This document shows positions 1 to 9,052 of a stretch of DNA of 36,626 nt, in pieces (the stretch's first letter is position 1; the number at the start of each line of letters is the position of its first letter). The position numbers were made by a program, and so were the translations under genes. The stretch comes from SAR86 cluster bacterium REDSEA-S09_B4 (GTDB taxonomy: Bacteria; Pseudomonadota; Gammaproteobacteria; Magnimaribacterales; Magnimaribacteraceae): contig LUQU01000049.1 in assembly GCA_001628005.1 (NCBI GenBank), positions 1 to 36,626 on the forward strand, given 5' to 3'. The notes below the pieces were generated by a model. That model saw nothing but the letters and a program-made list of their open reading frames with translations, had not been told where the DNA came from and made no database searches.

Positions 1-237
<237 letters not shown>

Positions 238-238
238 T

Positions 239-1054
239 TTAGGCCTGACATTTAGGACAATAGACACTGCTTCTTTGAGATAAACGTATTTCTTTTAAAT
301 GGGAAGAACACTTCTTACAAGCCTTTCCTGCTCTACCATAAACCATTAATTCATTTTTAAAATAACCTGGCTTATTATCGCTTCCCACAAAATCTTTTAA
401 GGTGGTGCCTCCTTTGTCTATGGAGTTTTGTAGTAGCTCCTTAATTGAAAACGCCAGAAGGTCATATTGCTTGCGACTAATATTACCGGCTTTTTTTTGT
501 GGTCTAATCCCTGCTATGAATAAAGCTTCAGAAGCGTAGATATTACCCACACCAGCAAGCACTTTTGCATTCATAATAAAATTTTTTAATGGAACTTTTC
601 TTTTTCTAGAAACTTGAAATAAATATTCTCCTGAAAAAGAATTACCCAAAGGCTCTGGTCCAAGATCTTTTAAAAGAGGGTGAACTTCAGGATCTTTAGC
701 CCACAAAAAAGATCCAAACTTTCTAGGGTCAGTAAATCTAAGAAGACAATTGTTTTTGAAGACAATATCTATATGGTCATGTTTTTGAGGTTTAACTTCT
801 TCAAACAGAATCCTCAAAGAGCCTGACATTCCCAGATGTATGAGTAGAGAGCCTTTCTTACTATTTAAGATTAAATATTTAGCTCTTCGCTTAATAGATG
901 AGAAATAATTATCGAGAAGATTCTCCTTAAGATCTTTTTTAGGAACCTTCCATCTTAACTTTGATTCTCTAATTGAGATCCTCTCTATAGGAAGGTTTAA
1001 TATATGAGGTTCTATGCCTCTTAAGGTTGTCTCAACTTCAGGGAGTTCCGGCAC
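239..1054 (-). CDS. mutM: Formamidopyrimidine-DNA glycosylase (Fpg/MutM)
   Basis: A 271-aa base-excision repair enzyme that removes oxidised purines such as 8-oxoguanine and cleaves the abasic site. The start is GTG and the protein opens PELPEVETTLRG, so after Met removal Pro becomes the catalytic N-terminal nucleophile and Glu3 follows it. Other family marks are Lys59 in RRAKYL, the HLGMSGSLR block, the GVGNIYASEALF helix-turn region, and a C-terminal zinc finger with Cys246, Cys249, Cys266 and Cys269 plus Arg261. The length is typical. The GTG is chosen because the conserved P-E-L-P must follow it directly; a purine-rich AAGAG lies almost against it. It is 6 nt downstream of the tolC stop on the same strand, so the two are probably co-transcribed. 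All key residues are present. Confidence 0.97.
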   Translation of the reverse strand: MPELPEVETTLRGIEPHILNLPIERISIRESKLRWKVPKKDLKENLLDNYFSSIKRRAKYLILNSKKGSLLIHLGMSGSLRILFEEVKPQKHDHIDIVFKNNCLLRFTDPRKFGSFLWAKDPEVHPLLKDLGPEPLGNSFSGEYLFQVSRKRKVPLKNFIMNAKVLAGVGNIYASEALFIAGIRPQKKAGNISRKQYDLLAFSIKELLQNSIDKGGTTLKDFVGSDNKPGYFKNELMVYGRAGKACKKCSSHLKEIRLSQRSSVYCPKCQA

Positions 1055-1060
1055 CTCTTA

Positions 1061-2346
1061 TTATTTCATCTGAGAACTTACATTAAATAAGTCTTCTGGA
1101 CTCAGTGAGCCTACGGATAATTTAAGTCTAAGTACTGAGATTACGTAATCGTAACGTGATTTAGCATAATCTCTTTGAGCTGCATAAAGCCCTCTCTCTG
1201 ATTGCAACAAATCTACTACGTTTCTAGTACCCACCTCAAATCCAATTTGGGTTGCTTCCAGAGCTGAATTTGCTGATTTAAGTGCTTGTTTTCTTGCTGT
1301 TACATTGGCCTTTCGGTAAATAAAGTTTGTTCTTTGCTTCTATCATACTGGGCATAGGCTTGCCTGCGAGCTGAACTAACTGCACCTCCAGAAAAAATAG
1401 GCATGCTAACTTGAATAGCATACTGTCGGTTATCAGATTCTAATCCATATAAAGGATTTTGAATAAATCCACCAAATTTTCCTTGCCTGCTGGTGCTTTT
1501 AGTAACTCTACCAACAATATCAATTTTAGGTAAATGAGCAGAACCGCTAGCTCTGGCACTACTTTTTGCTGCTGTAGTATTTAAGTGAGCCGCTTTGAGT
1601 TGAAAATTGTTAGCTAAACCGATCTTTACCCACTGCTCTCTATCTATTGGATCAGGTGGGGGGGTAGGGTAATCATCTATTAAAGGTGATAACAATGGTA
1701 ATTTCCCACCAATAATTGCTGAGAGAGCTTCTCTAGAAGAATCTAGTTGAGCTTCTCTTGTAATTCTTCCAACTACACTTAAATCGTAAGCAGCTTGAGT
1801 GTCTTGGACTTCTGTAATAGATGCCAGTCCTACATCAAACCTCTTTTTTGCTTGGTCCCTTTGTCTTCCAATCGCTTCTACTTCAGCCTTAGCAGCACTT
1901 AAACTATCCATTGCATAAAGTACATTGAAATAGCTAGTAGCTACTCGGATCATAGTTTCTTGTTGTTGGTAGGCAAATTCAGCCGTTGCACTTTGAGTTA
2001 AAGCTTTACCTTGTCTGAATTGAAACCACCTATCTAAACGGAAAAGTGGCTGTTGGAGCGAACCCGAATAATTGTTTGAGTTATACTCGTCCAACAAGGT
2101 TTCTTCTAATCTGTATTCGTTCCATCCTGTTGAACCAGAAATACTGAGCGAGGGCAATAACCCTGCTCTTCCTTGCACCTTGTATTCTTTTCCTGCTCTA
2201 AAGGAAGCCTCTGCAGCTTTAAATGTTGGATCGTTTATGAGTGCAAGTTCATAGATATCCTTTAAATCTTCAGCCCAAGTTTGAGATATAGATAACCCAA
2301 CGATACTGAAAATAACTAATAGTTTCTGTAATTTTGTTTTTATCAT
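1061..2346 (-). pseudogene. tolC: TolC-family outer membrane efflux channel, frame broken by internal deletion
   Basis: TolC forms the trimeric outer-membrane channel of efflux pumps and type I secretion. The ATG at 2346 follows a GAGG ribosome site and opens a signal peptide (MIKTKLQKLLVIFSIVG, probable cleavage after TWA). The first frame runs to a TAA at 1300 and carries the first repeat (DLKDIYELALINDPTFKAA) up to RRQAYAQYDRSKEQTLFTER. The remaining C-terminal repeat is in another frame, from about 1310 down to a TAA at 1061: KQALKSANSALEATQIGFEVGTR, then LYAAQRDYAKSRYDYV and LSPEDLFNVSSQMK. Compared from memory with E. coli TolC, about 50-60 nt (length 1 mod 3) are missing at the junction near 1300-1325. 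This is either a genuine null allele or an assembly error. A full-length product cannot be made as read. It is followed by mutM after 6 nt. Confidence 0.85.
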
Positions 2347-2363
2347 CTTTAAACCTCGTTTAG

Positions 2364-2391
2364 TAGGTGTATTACTCAAGTATAACACCTA
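2364..2391. repeat. 28-bp imperfect palindrome over the tolC promoter
   Basis: The arms TAGGTGT (2364-2370) and ACACCTA (2385-2391) are exact inverted copies, and the inner core TACTcaAGTA (2373-2382) is also symmetrical. Only the base pairs between arms and core and the two central bases mismatch. It covers the proposed tolC -10 box and transcription start, so it could be an operator for a dimeric repressor. Alternatively it could form a hairpin at the 5' end of the message. No regulator gene is adjacent. Confidence 0.5.
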
Positions 2392-2407
2392 ATCGTCTTT
2401 TACCCAA
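2379..2407 (-). promoter_or_regulatory. tolC-mutM sigma70-type promoter
   Basis: On the minus strand a -35 box TTGGGT (2402-2407) is separated by 17 bp from a -10 box TATACT (2379-2384). The start of transcription would fall near 2372, about 26 nt before the tolC ATG, which leaves room for the visible GAGG ribosome site. It is read by eye, without experimental support. Confidence 0.5.
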
Positions 2408-2457
2408 TTTTTTTGCTATTTAGTGCTAAAACAACACTCTTTTAATGCCTAGATGGA

Positions 2458-2463
2458 TATAAT
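2458..2463 (+). promoter_or_regulatory. thiC -10 box; short leader without a TPP riboswitch
   Basis: A perfect TATAAT lies 22 nt before the thiC ATG, so the predicted leader is only about 16 nt. I see no convincing -35 box at 16-18 bp. The space between thiC and the divergent tolC is about 140 bp and contains none of the conserved TPP-riboswitch strings (CUGAGA, or GAACCUGAUC-like). No good Shine-Dalgarno sequence precedes the ATG; an AGGG is about 13 nt away. Confidence 0.45.
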
Positions 2464-2485
2464 ACTTAGGGTAAATAAATCTTAA

Positions 2486-4381
<1,896 letters not shown>

Positions 4382-4399
4382 TTTTTAAAAGGAGAAACT

Positions 4400-4882
4400 A
4401 TGACTATACAAGTAGGGGATAAGCTGCCTCAAATTACAGTGAGTACCATGACCGATGAGGGGCCTAAACCAGTATCAATGGAAGAACTTTGTGCTGGGAA
4501 AAAAGTAGTTCTATTTGCAGTTCCAGGAGCATTTACGCCGACCTGCAGTGTTCAACATCTACCTGGTTTCGTTACTAATGTGGGTAGTCTAAAAGATAAA
4601 GGGGCTGATGTTGTAGCCTGTATTTCTGTAAATGACCCTTTTGTAATGGCAGCTTGGGGTAAGGATAGGAATGTCGGTGAAGATGTTCTGATGCTTTCTG
4701 ATGGTAATGCTGAGTTCACTTCCGCAATAGGTTTAGAGATGGATGGTTCTGGTTTTGGGCTGGGAACCAGATCTCAACGCTATGCGATGATTATTGACGA
4801 TGGTGTGGTTTCTACCTTAAATGTAGAAAACGGTCCTGCCCTTGAAGTAAGTTCCGCAGAAGCAATTCTTGAAGTTTTATAA
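4400..4882 (+). CDS. Peroxiredoxin, Prx5 (AhpC/TSA, redoxin) type
   Basis: A 160-aa cytosolic thiol peroxidase that reduces hydrogen peroxide and organic or lipid hydroperoxides. The peroxidatic Cys49 sits in the Prx5 signature VPGAFTPTC. The following HLPGFV block and the later LMLSDGNAEFTSAIGL and RSQRYAMIIDDG blocks match the Prx5 subfamily. Cys31 and Cys74 are the other cysteines; which one, if any, resolves the sulfenate is not clear. There is no fused glutaredoxin domain. The ATG has a good ribosome site (GGAG at 4391-4394). It lies 18 nt after thiC and 6 nt before the P450, so it may protect the cell from peroxide leaked by the monooxygenase; that link is inference from position. Confidence 0.93.
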   Translation: MTIQVGDKLPQITVSTMTDEGPKPVSMEELCAGKKVVLFAVPGAFTPTCSVQHLPGFVTNVGSLKDKGADVVACISVNDPFVMAAWGKDRNVGEDVLMLSDGNAEFTSAIGLEMDGSGFGLGTRSQRYAMIIDDGVVSTLNVENGPALEVSSAEAILEVL

Positions 4883-4883
4883 T
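4878..4883 (+). promoter_or_regulatory. Possible leaderless promoter (-10 box) of the P450 gene
   Basis: A perfect TATAAT overlaps the stop codon of the peroxiredoxin gene and ends 5 nt before the ATG of the P450 gene. Initiation 6-7 nt after the box would start the message at or next to the A of the ATG. No Shine-Dalgarno sequence is visible before this ATG and no clear -35 box is seen. Read-through from the peroxiredoxin gene is the alternative. Confidence 0.4.
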
Positions 4884-4888
4884 TATTT

Positions 4889-6127
4889 ATGACAAAGCCT
4901 GTTTACGACATAGGTCAGATATGTGAGCTAGATCGATGGGAAACTTTTCTAAATGGACAACCCCATGATATTTTCACAAGATTAAGAAAAGAAGCACCAA
5001 TTTATTGGCATGAAGAACAGCTTCCTTTTGAACATGGCTTCTGGGCTCTAACTAAGCATGAAGACATAGTAAGGGTTTCAAAAGATCCACAGACTTTTTC
5101 TTCATCTCAGCCGGGTATTTTAATGACTTACGGAGATCCTGAAGTTGCTGATCCCGCAGCCACTGCAGCATTAGTTAGCAATATGATTGCCATGGATCCA
5201 CCACAACACACTGTTTATAGAAAGATGGTTTCACCTAAATTTAGTCCTAGGTCTTTAAAGGATATGGAAGATGGATTAAGAAATAAGGTTAAAGAATTGC
5301 TTGATGAAGCATCCAAACAAAAGGAGTTTAACTTTGTAACTGAAATATCAGAAAAAATTCCTTTATGGGTTTTGTGTGAAATGATGGGAATAGAGGAATC
5401 GCAAAGACAAAGAGTAAGAGAAATAGTAAATAAACTGACAGACGCCTCTTCAAATCAAAATCCAGATAATGCCATAGAAATATGGGTGAATTACATGGAG
5501 CTTTTCAAAATGGGTAGGGATATGATCGAGGAAAGGCGCAAGAATCCAACAGACGACTTAATGAGTCTTGTTGCTAATACTGAGGTTGAGGGAGAGGGAT
5601 TACCGCAAGAACTACTAGATGGCTTTATGTTGCTTATGGTAATTGCTGGAAATGAAACCACTCGTAACACTATAACAGGTGGCTTAATAGCTCTGAGTCA
5701 GAACCCTGAGGAGAGACAAAAATTAATAAATGATCCAAGTTTAATATCTAATGCTGCTGATGAAATGCTTCGCTGGGTGAGTTCAGTTATCTATATGAGA
5801 AGAACTGCTGCTTGTGATACTGAAATAAGAGGTCAATCAATAAAAAAAGGAGATAAACTTATTATGTGGTACGGAGCAGCCAATAGAGATGAAGAAGTTT
5901 TTAAAGATGCTCATCTCTTTAAGGTAGACAGAGAGGATGCGGCGAAACATATAGCCTTTGGTGCAGGTCAACATCTCTGTCTAGGGCACCGGCTTGGAAA
6001 GCTACAAATAAAGATTCTCTATGAAGAGTTGTTAGCACGTTTCCCCAATATAGAAGTTATTTCAGAACCAACGAGAATCCCATCAAATTTCCTCGATGGT
6101 ATTTCTCATTTAAAAGTCAGAATTTAA
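4889..6127 (+). CDS. Cytochrome P450 monooxygenase (soluble bacterial class)
   Basis: A 412-aa soluble P450 that would insert one oxygen atom from O2 into an unactivated C-H bond, using electrons from a ferredoxin partner. The heme-thiolate signature FGAGQHLCLG is intact with ligand Cys364. The I-helix oxygen-binding motif is A253-G-N-E256-T257-T258, and the K-helix ExxR is in DEMLRW. The overall form (no membrane anchor, about 410 residues) resembles bacterial class I P450s acting on terpenes, sterol side chains or fatty acids; the substrate cannot be read from sequence. No ferredoxin or ferredoxin reductase gene is in the window. It is followed by a CrtC/AttH-like protein (10-nt gap) and a kinase, suggesting one catabolic unit. 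Confidence 0.95.
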   Translation: MTKPVYDIGQICELDRWETFLNGQPHDIFTRLRKEAPIYWHEEQLPFEHGFWALTKHEDIVRVSKDPQTFSSSQPGILMTYGDPEVADPAATAALVSNMIAMDPPQHTVYRKMVSPKFSPRSLKDMEDGLRNKVKELLDEASKQKEFNFVTEISEKIPLWVLCEMMGIEESQRQRVREIVNKLTDASSNQNPDNAIEIWVNYMELFKMGRDMIEERRKNPTDDLMSLVANTEVEGEGLPQELLDGFMLLMVIAGNETTRNTITGGLIALSQNPEERQKLINDPSLISNAADEMLRWVSSVIYMRRTAACDTEIRGQSIKKGDKLIMWYGAANRDEEVFKDAHLFKVDREDAAKHIAFGAGQHLCLGHRLGKLQIKILYEELLARFPNIEVISEPTRIPSNFLDGISHLKVRI

Positions 6128-6137
6128 GCCAAGGTTA

Positions 6138-7229
6138 ATGTTAACCAAAGCAGACGATTATCCTATTCATCAACTCCCAATACCTATTTCAGAAGTTGGT
6201 AGTGAAAGAAATTTCTACGATAGGTACTTTTTCAATGGGTATAACCAAGAAGGCGATATCTTTTTCGCTGTCGCACTATGTCTTTACCCCAATCTAAATA
6301 TTATGGATGGGTCTTTTGTTTTCATTTATGAAGGCATTCAACACAATTTCAGATACTCAAGAATCCTTGATCAAGAGAGGCTCAATACCAAGGTAGGTGC
6401 TTTAGAGGTTCAAGTCATAGAACCTTTAAAAAAACTTAAGGTTTCTGTTGAAGATAAAGAGAAAAACTTTTTTGCAGATTTAACCTTTAATTCTAGGTTT
6501 GAAGCTATGCAGGAGCCTAGGATGACAATGAAATCCGGTCCAAGAATAACTATGGATAGCACTAGGCTAACGCAACATGGAAGATGGAAAGGAAAAATTC
6601 AATTCCAAGAGGAAAAAATAATAATTGAACCAGAAACCTACATGGGTTCAAGGGATAGGTCTTGGGGAGTAAGGCCTGTAGGATTGCCAGATAGCCAGCC
6701 TTCGGCTCCAGCACAAATGCCACAATTCTATTGGCTGTGGTGTCCTGCAAACTTCAAAAAATTCGCTAGCCATACTTTCTTTGTAGATGATGAAAAAGGA
6801 AACCCAATTAACAGCCATGCCGTTATTCAAAAAAACCAAACAGATGTCCTGGTTAATCTTTCAAAGGAAGTTACTTATAAATCAGGAACTAGAAGGGTTT
6901 CAAAAGCAACCTTTGTAGCAGAAAATTCTGAGGGAACTCAAGTCAAGACAATTATAGAGCCAAAATACAACATGTTTATGTGTGGTTTAGGTTACATGCA
7001 TCCTGAATGGGGTCATGGTCATTTCAAAGGAGAAAATGAAAGTCATTATGACTTTTATGATTTAAAAAGTGATCCTCATGATCCACCTTTTTTGCATATT
7101 CAGGCAATTAGCAAAATCCAGATTATTAAAGAAGGGACAACAACAGAAGGGTGTGGAGTTTTAGAGCAGTTGCTTATTGGCAGGCATAAACCAAGTAATT
7201 TTGAAGACATTCTAGATCTAGCTAAATGA
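6138..7229 (+). CDS. Uncharacterised 363-aa protein, possibly lipocalin/CrtC-AttH-like fold
   Basis: I do not recognise a defined function. The protein has no signal peptide or membrane segment. It is rich in alternating beta-like stretches with aromatic and polar residues (RYFFNGYNQEGDIFFAVAL near the N-terminus, GSRDRSWGVRPVG in the middle, HPEWGHGHFKGENE towards the C-terminus). The pattern 'D-R-SWG-R' in the middle recalls the two-domain beta-barrel proteins related to hydroxyneurosporene synthase CrtC and AttH, and the DUF7064/DUF7065 families often found beside P450 and lipid-degradation genes. That assignment is from memory and moderate at best. Its last bases overlap the next gene's ATG by 4 nt (ATGA), which indicates translational coupling with the kinase. 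It may bind or isomerise a hydrophobic substrate; this is inference. Confidence 0.75.
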   Translation: MLTKADDYPIHQLPIPISEVGSERNFYDRYFFNGYNQEGDIFFAVALCLYPNLNIMDGSFVFIYEGIQHNFRYSRILDQERLNTKVGALEVQVIEPLKKLKVSVEDKEKNFFADLTFNSRFEAMQEPRMTMKSGPRITMDSTRLTQHGRWKGKIQFQEEKIIIEPETYMGSRDRSWGVRPVGLPDSQPSAPAQMPQFYWLWCPANFKKFASHTFFVDDEKGNPINSHAVIQKNQTDVLVNLSKEVTYKSGTRRVSKATFVAENSEGTQVKTIIEPKYNMFMCGLGYMHPEWGHGHFKGENESHYDFYDLKSDPHDPPFLHIQAISKIQIIKEGTTTEGCGVLEQLLIGRHKPSNFEDILDLAK

Positions 7230-8251
7230 TTCATGGAACAAAACAAGATAAAATTTTAGGACAAGAATTTTCAGTTTTTTTATCCAAGAAACTTAAAAAA
7301 AAATTTTCATTCTTAACTATTCAAAGAATTTTTGGTGGGGCTTCTAGAGAGACTTATCGTGTTGCATTAAAAGATGAAGATCAAAGCACCGCTAACTTCA
7401 TTTATCGTAGATCTCAGAATAGCTCTCTTATAGAAACTGACCAAAAAACAGAATATTTTGCTTATTCTGATTTTCAGGAAACAGAAGTTCCTGTCCCAAG
7501 ACTTGTAGTCCTTGAAGAGTCTTCAGATGTATTAGGAGCACCTTTTATGGTGATGGAAGAGTTACCAGGGAAGGTAGCTAGCCCTTTTGATAAAGAGGCT
7601 TATATACCCCATGAGGATGAAATAGGCAGACAGTTCTGGAAGATTCTTGGAAAAATAGCTTCTCATGATTTAACAAACTCTAAATTAAAAGAACTTTCAG
7701 AAGTAAAGACTTTACACGATTGTTGGAAAGAGCAGTTGGAATATTGGGTTGAGGTTATTCGTAAAGATTCTCTTGGTGTGGAGCCTATACTTGAAGCAGC
7801 AATCAGGGAATTACAAAGATCTGAACCCTTACCCGCTACTCGGTTAAGTATTGTTCATGGCGATTACAGGAATGGAAATTTCTTATTTGAAGGAAAACGG
7901 ATTACAGGAATACTTGATTGGGAAATGGCCCACATTGGTGACCCTTTAGAGGATTTGGGATGGGCTCTATCAGAAATTTGGTGTTGGGAAAAGAAAGAAA
8001 CTCCAGCTTATTTAATAAAAAGAGAAGAAGCTTTAGATATTTGGTCCCAGGAAAGCAAAATAGAAATAAATAAAGATTCTCTGTTTTGGTGGGAACTTTT
8101 TGCTTGTGTAAAAGGATTAGCTATTTGGATATCAGCGGGACATGAATTTTCTACTGGAAGTAATACAGACCCAGTTAATCTTTTCTCAGCCTGGGTACCA
8201 GGAGATATACATTTAGAAATTATTTTAGATAAGCTTGAATCCTTATTGTAA
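7226..8251 (+). CDS. APH-family phosphotransferase, ACAD10/11 kinase-domain type
   Basis: A 341-aa protein-kinase-fold small-molecule phosphotransferase. The catalytic loop is H211-G-D213-x4-N218 (HGDYRNGN) and the metal-binding Asp is D231 in ILDWEMAHIGDP, with ATP-loop residues around FGGASRETYR near the N-terminus. The sequence style (GILDWEMAHIGDPLEDLGWA) matches the phosphotransferase family that includes the N-terminal domain of mammalian ACAD10/11 and LvaA of the Pseudomonas levulinate pathway, rather than true aminoglycoside-resistance enzymes. In those systems the kinase phosphorylates a hydroxyacyl-CoA so that phosphate can be eliminated. Here the 4-nt overlap with the preceding gene and the nearby P450 suggest it acts on a hydroxylated product. 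The substrate is unproven. Confidence 0.88.
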   Translation: MIHGTKQDKILGQEFSVFLSKKLKKKFSFLTIQRIFGGASRETYRVALKDEDQSTANFIYRRSQNSSLIETDQKTEYFAYSDFQETEVPVPRLVVLEESSDVLGAPFMVMEELPGKVASPFDKEAYIPHEDEIGRQFWKILGKIASHDLTNSKLKELSEVKTLHDCWKEQLEYWVEVIRKDSLGVEPILEAAIRELQRSEPLPATRLSIVHGDYRNGNFLFEGKRITGILDWEMAHIGDPLEDLGWALSEIWCWEKKETPAYLIKREEALDIWSQESKIEINKDSLFWWELFACVKGLAIWISAGHEFSTGSNTDPVNLFSAWVPGDIHLEIILDKLESLL

Positions 8252-8255
8252 AAAT

Positions 8256-8705
8256 ATGAAACCTGAGATAAATAAAACATTACAAACTTTAGCTCAAGAA
8301 TTAATTCAAAGATTTTCTCCTCTATTAGAAGATGAATATGAACAATCAAGATTAAATTCTTGGGGTACTTTACTTTTTTTGGCTTCCATGGATTTAGATG
8401 AAGCAGTAAAAAATCTTATTGAAGAAAATAATATGATTAAGGATTTTCTAGAAAAGTACGTTAAAAATACAAAAGACAAAAAACTTATTCAAGAAGCAAA
8501 CGTTCTTATTGGACAAAAAGATTTTGACTACAACATGTCTAGTCTTGATGAGTTAAATCAAAGGTATAGAGGTTTACTGGTCAGAGCTCAAACTCATTTT
8601 GAAAAAGAACAAAATCTAGTAGCTTTAAAAGATTCTTGGAAGATCTTACGAATAATGCATGGCCATAGAAAAGTAAGCCATTTATTAACTTTGCTAAGGG
8701 GGTAG
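8256..8705 (+). CDS. Hypothetical 149-aa mostly helical protein
   Basis: No family is recognised. The ATG at 8256 is preferred over an in-frame TTG at 8235, which would overlap the kinase gene; the ATG leaves a 4-nt gap. The product is soluble, rich in charged residues and Leu, and looks almost entirely alpha-helical, with no signal peptide, cysteine motif or membrane span. A run of charged helix precedes a C-terminal block NLVALKDSWKILRIMHGHRKVSHLLTLL cut here only for description of its Trp and His residues. Its position directly after the APH-type kinase makes it the last gene of the thiC-P450 run and a possible accessory subunit of that kinase. That role is inferred from position alone. 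Confidence 0.75.
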   Translation: MKPEINKTLQTLAQELIQRFSPLLEDEYEQSRLNSWGTLLFLASMDLDEAVKNLIEENNMIKDFLEKYVKNTKDKKLIQEANVLIGQKDFDYNMSSLDELNQRYRGLLVRAQTHFEKEQNLVALKDSWKILRIMHGHRKVSHLLTLLRG

Positions 8706-8749
8706 GGGTAGTATTAATAAAATATTAAATAAACTTAGAAAAAATATAT
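8706..8749. other. Short gap between convergent genes (start of the 347-nt gene-poor stretch)
   Basis: From 8706 to 9052 there is no long reading frame. This first part holds G-rich bases after the stop of the 149-aa gene and an A/T-only inverted repeat (TTAATA at 8714-8719, TATTAA at 8723-8728), too weak to be called a terminator. The rest of the stretch contains a probable small gene (8750-8905) and an AT-rich promoter-like region (8906-9052), described separately. Confidence 0.5.
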
Positions 8750-8905
8750 TTATAGATAAGAAACCACAAATGCTACTGAACCTAACATAGAAACAAAGAC
8801 AAGACTATTTGCATAATGTTCAGTTCTTTTTGCTCTAGAATTCCTCTTAAAGTCTTTACGACCAATTCTAGATTTATGCTTTTCTTTTAAAGATGTGTAT
8901 ATCAT
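8750..8905 (-). CDS. Probable 51-aa basic single-span membrane protein
   Basis: An ATG-started frame of 51 codons ends at TAA (8750-8752). The first 30 residues are strongly basic (KEKHKSRIGRKDFKRNSR, then AKRTEH). The last 18 form one hydrophobic segment (SLVFVSMLGSVAFVVSYL) that ends at the stop, so it would be a tail-anchored or inverted single-span protein with a positive cytosolic side. The split between a charged half and a hydrophobic half is not expected from random sequence and supports coding. The ribosome site is weak (AAGAAA). A TATAAT on the minus strand at 8944-8949 could give a leader of about 32 nt. I know no family for it; function unknown. Confidence 0.55.
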   Translation of the reverse strand: MIYTSLKEKHKSRIGRKDFKRNSRAKRTEHYANSLVFVSMLGSVAFVVSYL

Positions 8906-8943
8906 TTTCTTGTTTTTTTATTTAGTAATTAAAGACTAGAATC

Positions 8944-8949
8944 ATTATA
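8944..8949 (-). promoter_or_regulatory. Possible -10 box for the 51-aa gene
   Basis: A perfect TATAAT on the minus strand lies 38 nt upstream of the ATG at 8905, in a very AT-rich segment. The surrounding A/T bias makes chance matches common and no -35 box is convincing. Confidence 0.25.
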
Positions 8950-9006
8950 TCATTAAAATTTATATATATAAATAGATTATATGAATATATTGTGAAAACC
9001 CGCGTA

Positions 9007-9032
9007 TTATTAGTCTTTTCTGATACTAATAA
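9007..9032. terminator. AT-rich hairpin downstream of the glycosidase-like gene (weak)
   Basis: TTATTAGT (9007-9014) and ACTAATAA (9025-9032) form an exact 8-bp stem with a 10-nt loop, 21 nt after the stop of the minus-strand gene at 9053. The stem is nearly all A/T and no clean U-run follows, so termination activity is doubtful. It is the only clear inverted repeat between the two minus-strand genes. Confidence 0.25.
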
Positions 9033-9052
9033 GTGACAAATTAAGGAATTAT

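Noticed and set aside
1290-1330. Programmed ribosomal frameshift in tolC
   Set aside because: There is no slippery heptamer and residues are missing as well as the frame, so a deletion explains it better.
2400-2485. TPP riboswitch upstream of thiC
   Set aside because: Expected for this gene, but no conserved aptamer strings are present and the -10 box leaves a leader of about 16 nt.
7226-8251. Aminoglycoside resistance gene
   Set aside because: It has the shared kinase motif, but the GILDWEMAHIGDPLEDLGWA block and operon context fit the ACAD10/11-type phosphotransferases rather than resistance enzymes.
8714-8728. Inverted repeat TTAATA/TATTAA as a terminator
   Set aside because: The stem is only A/T base pairs and no U-run follows; this is expected by chance in AT-rich sequence.
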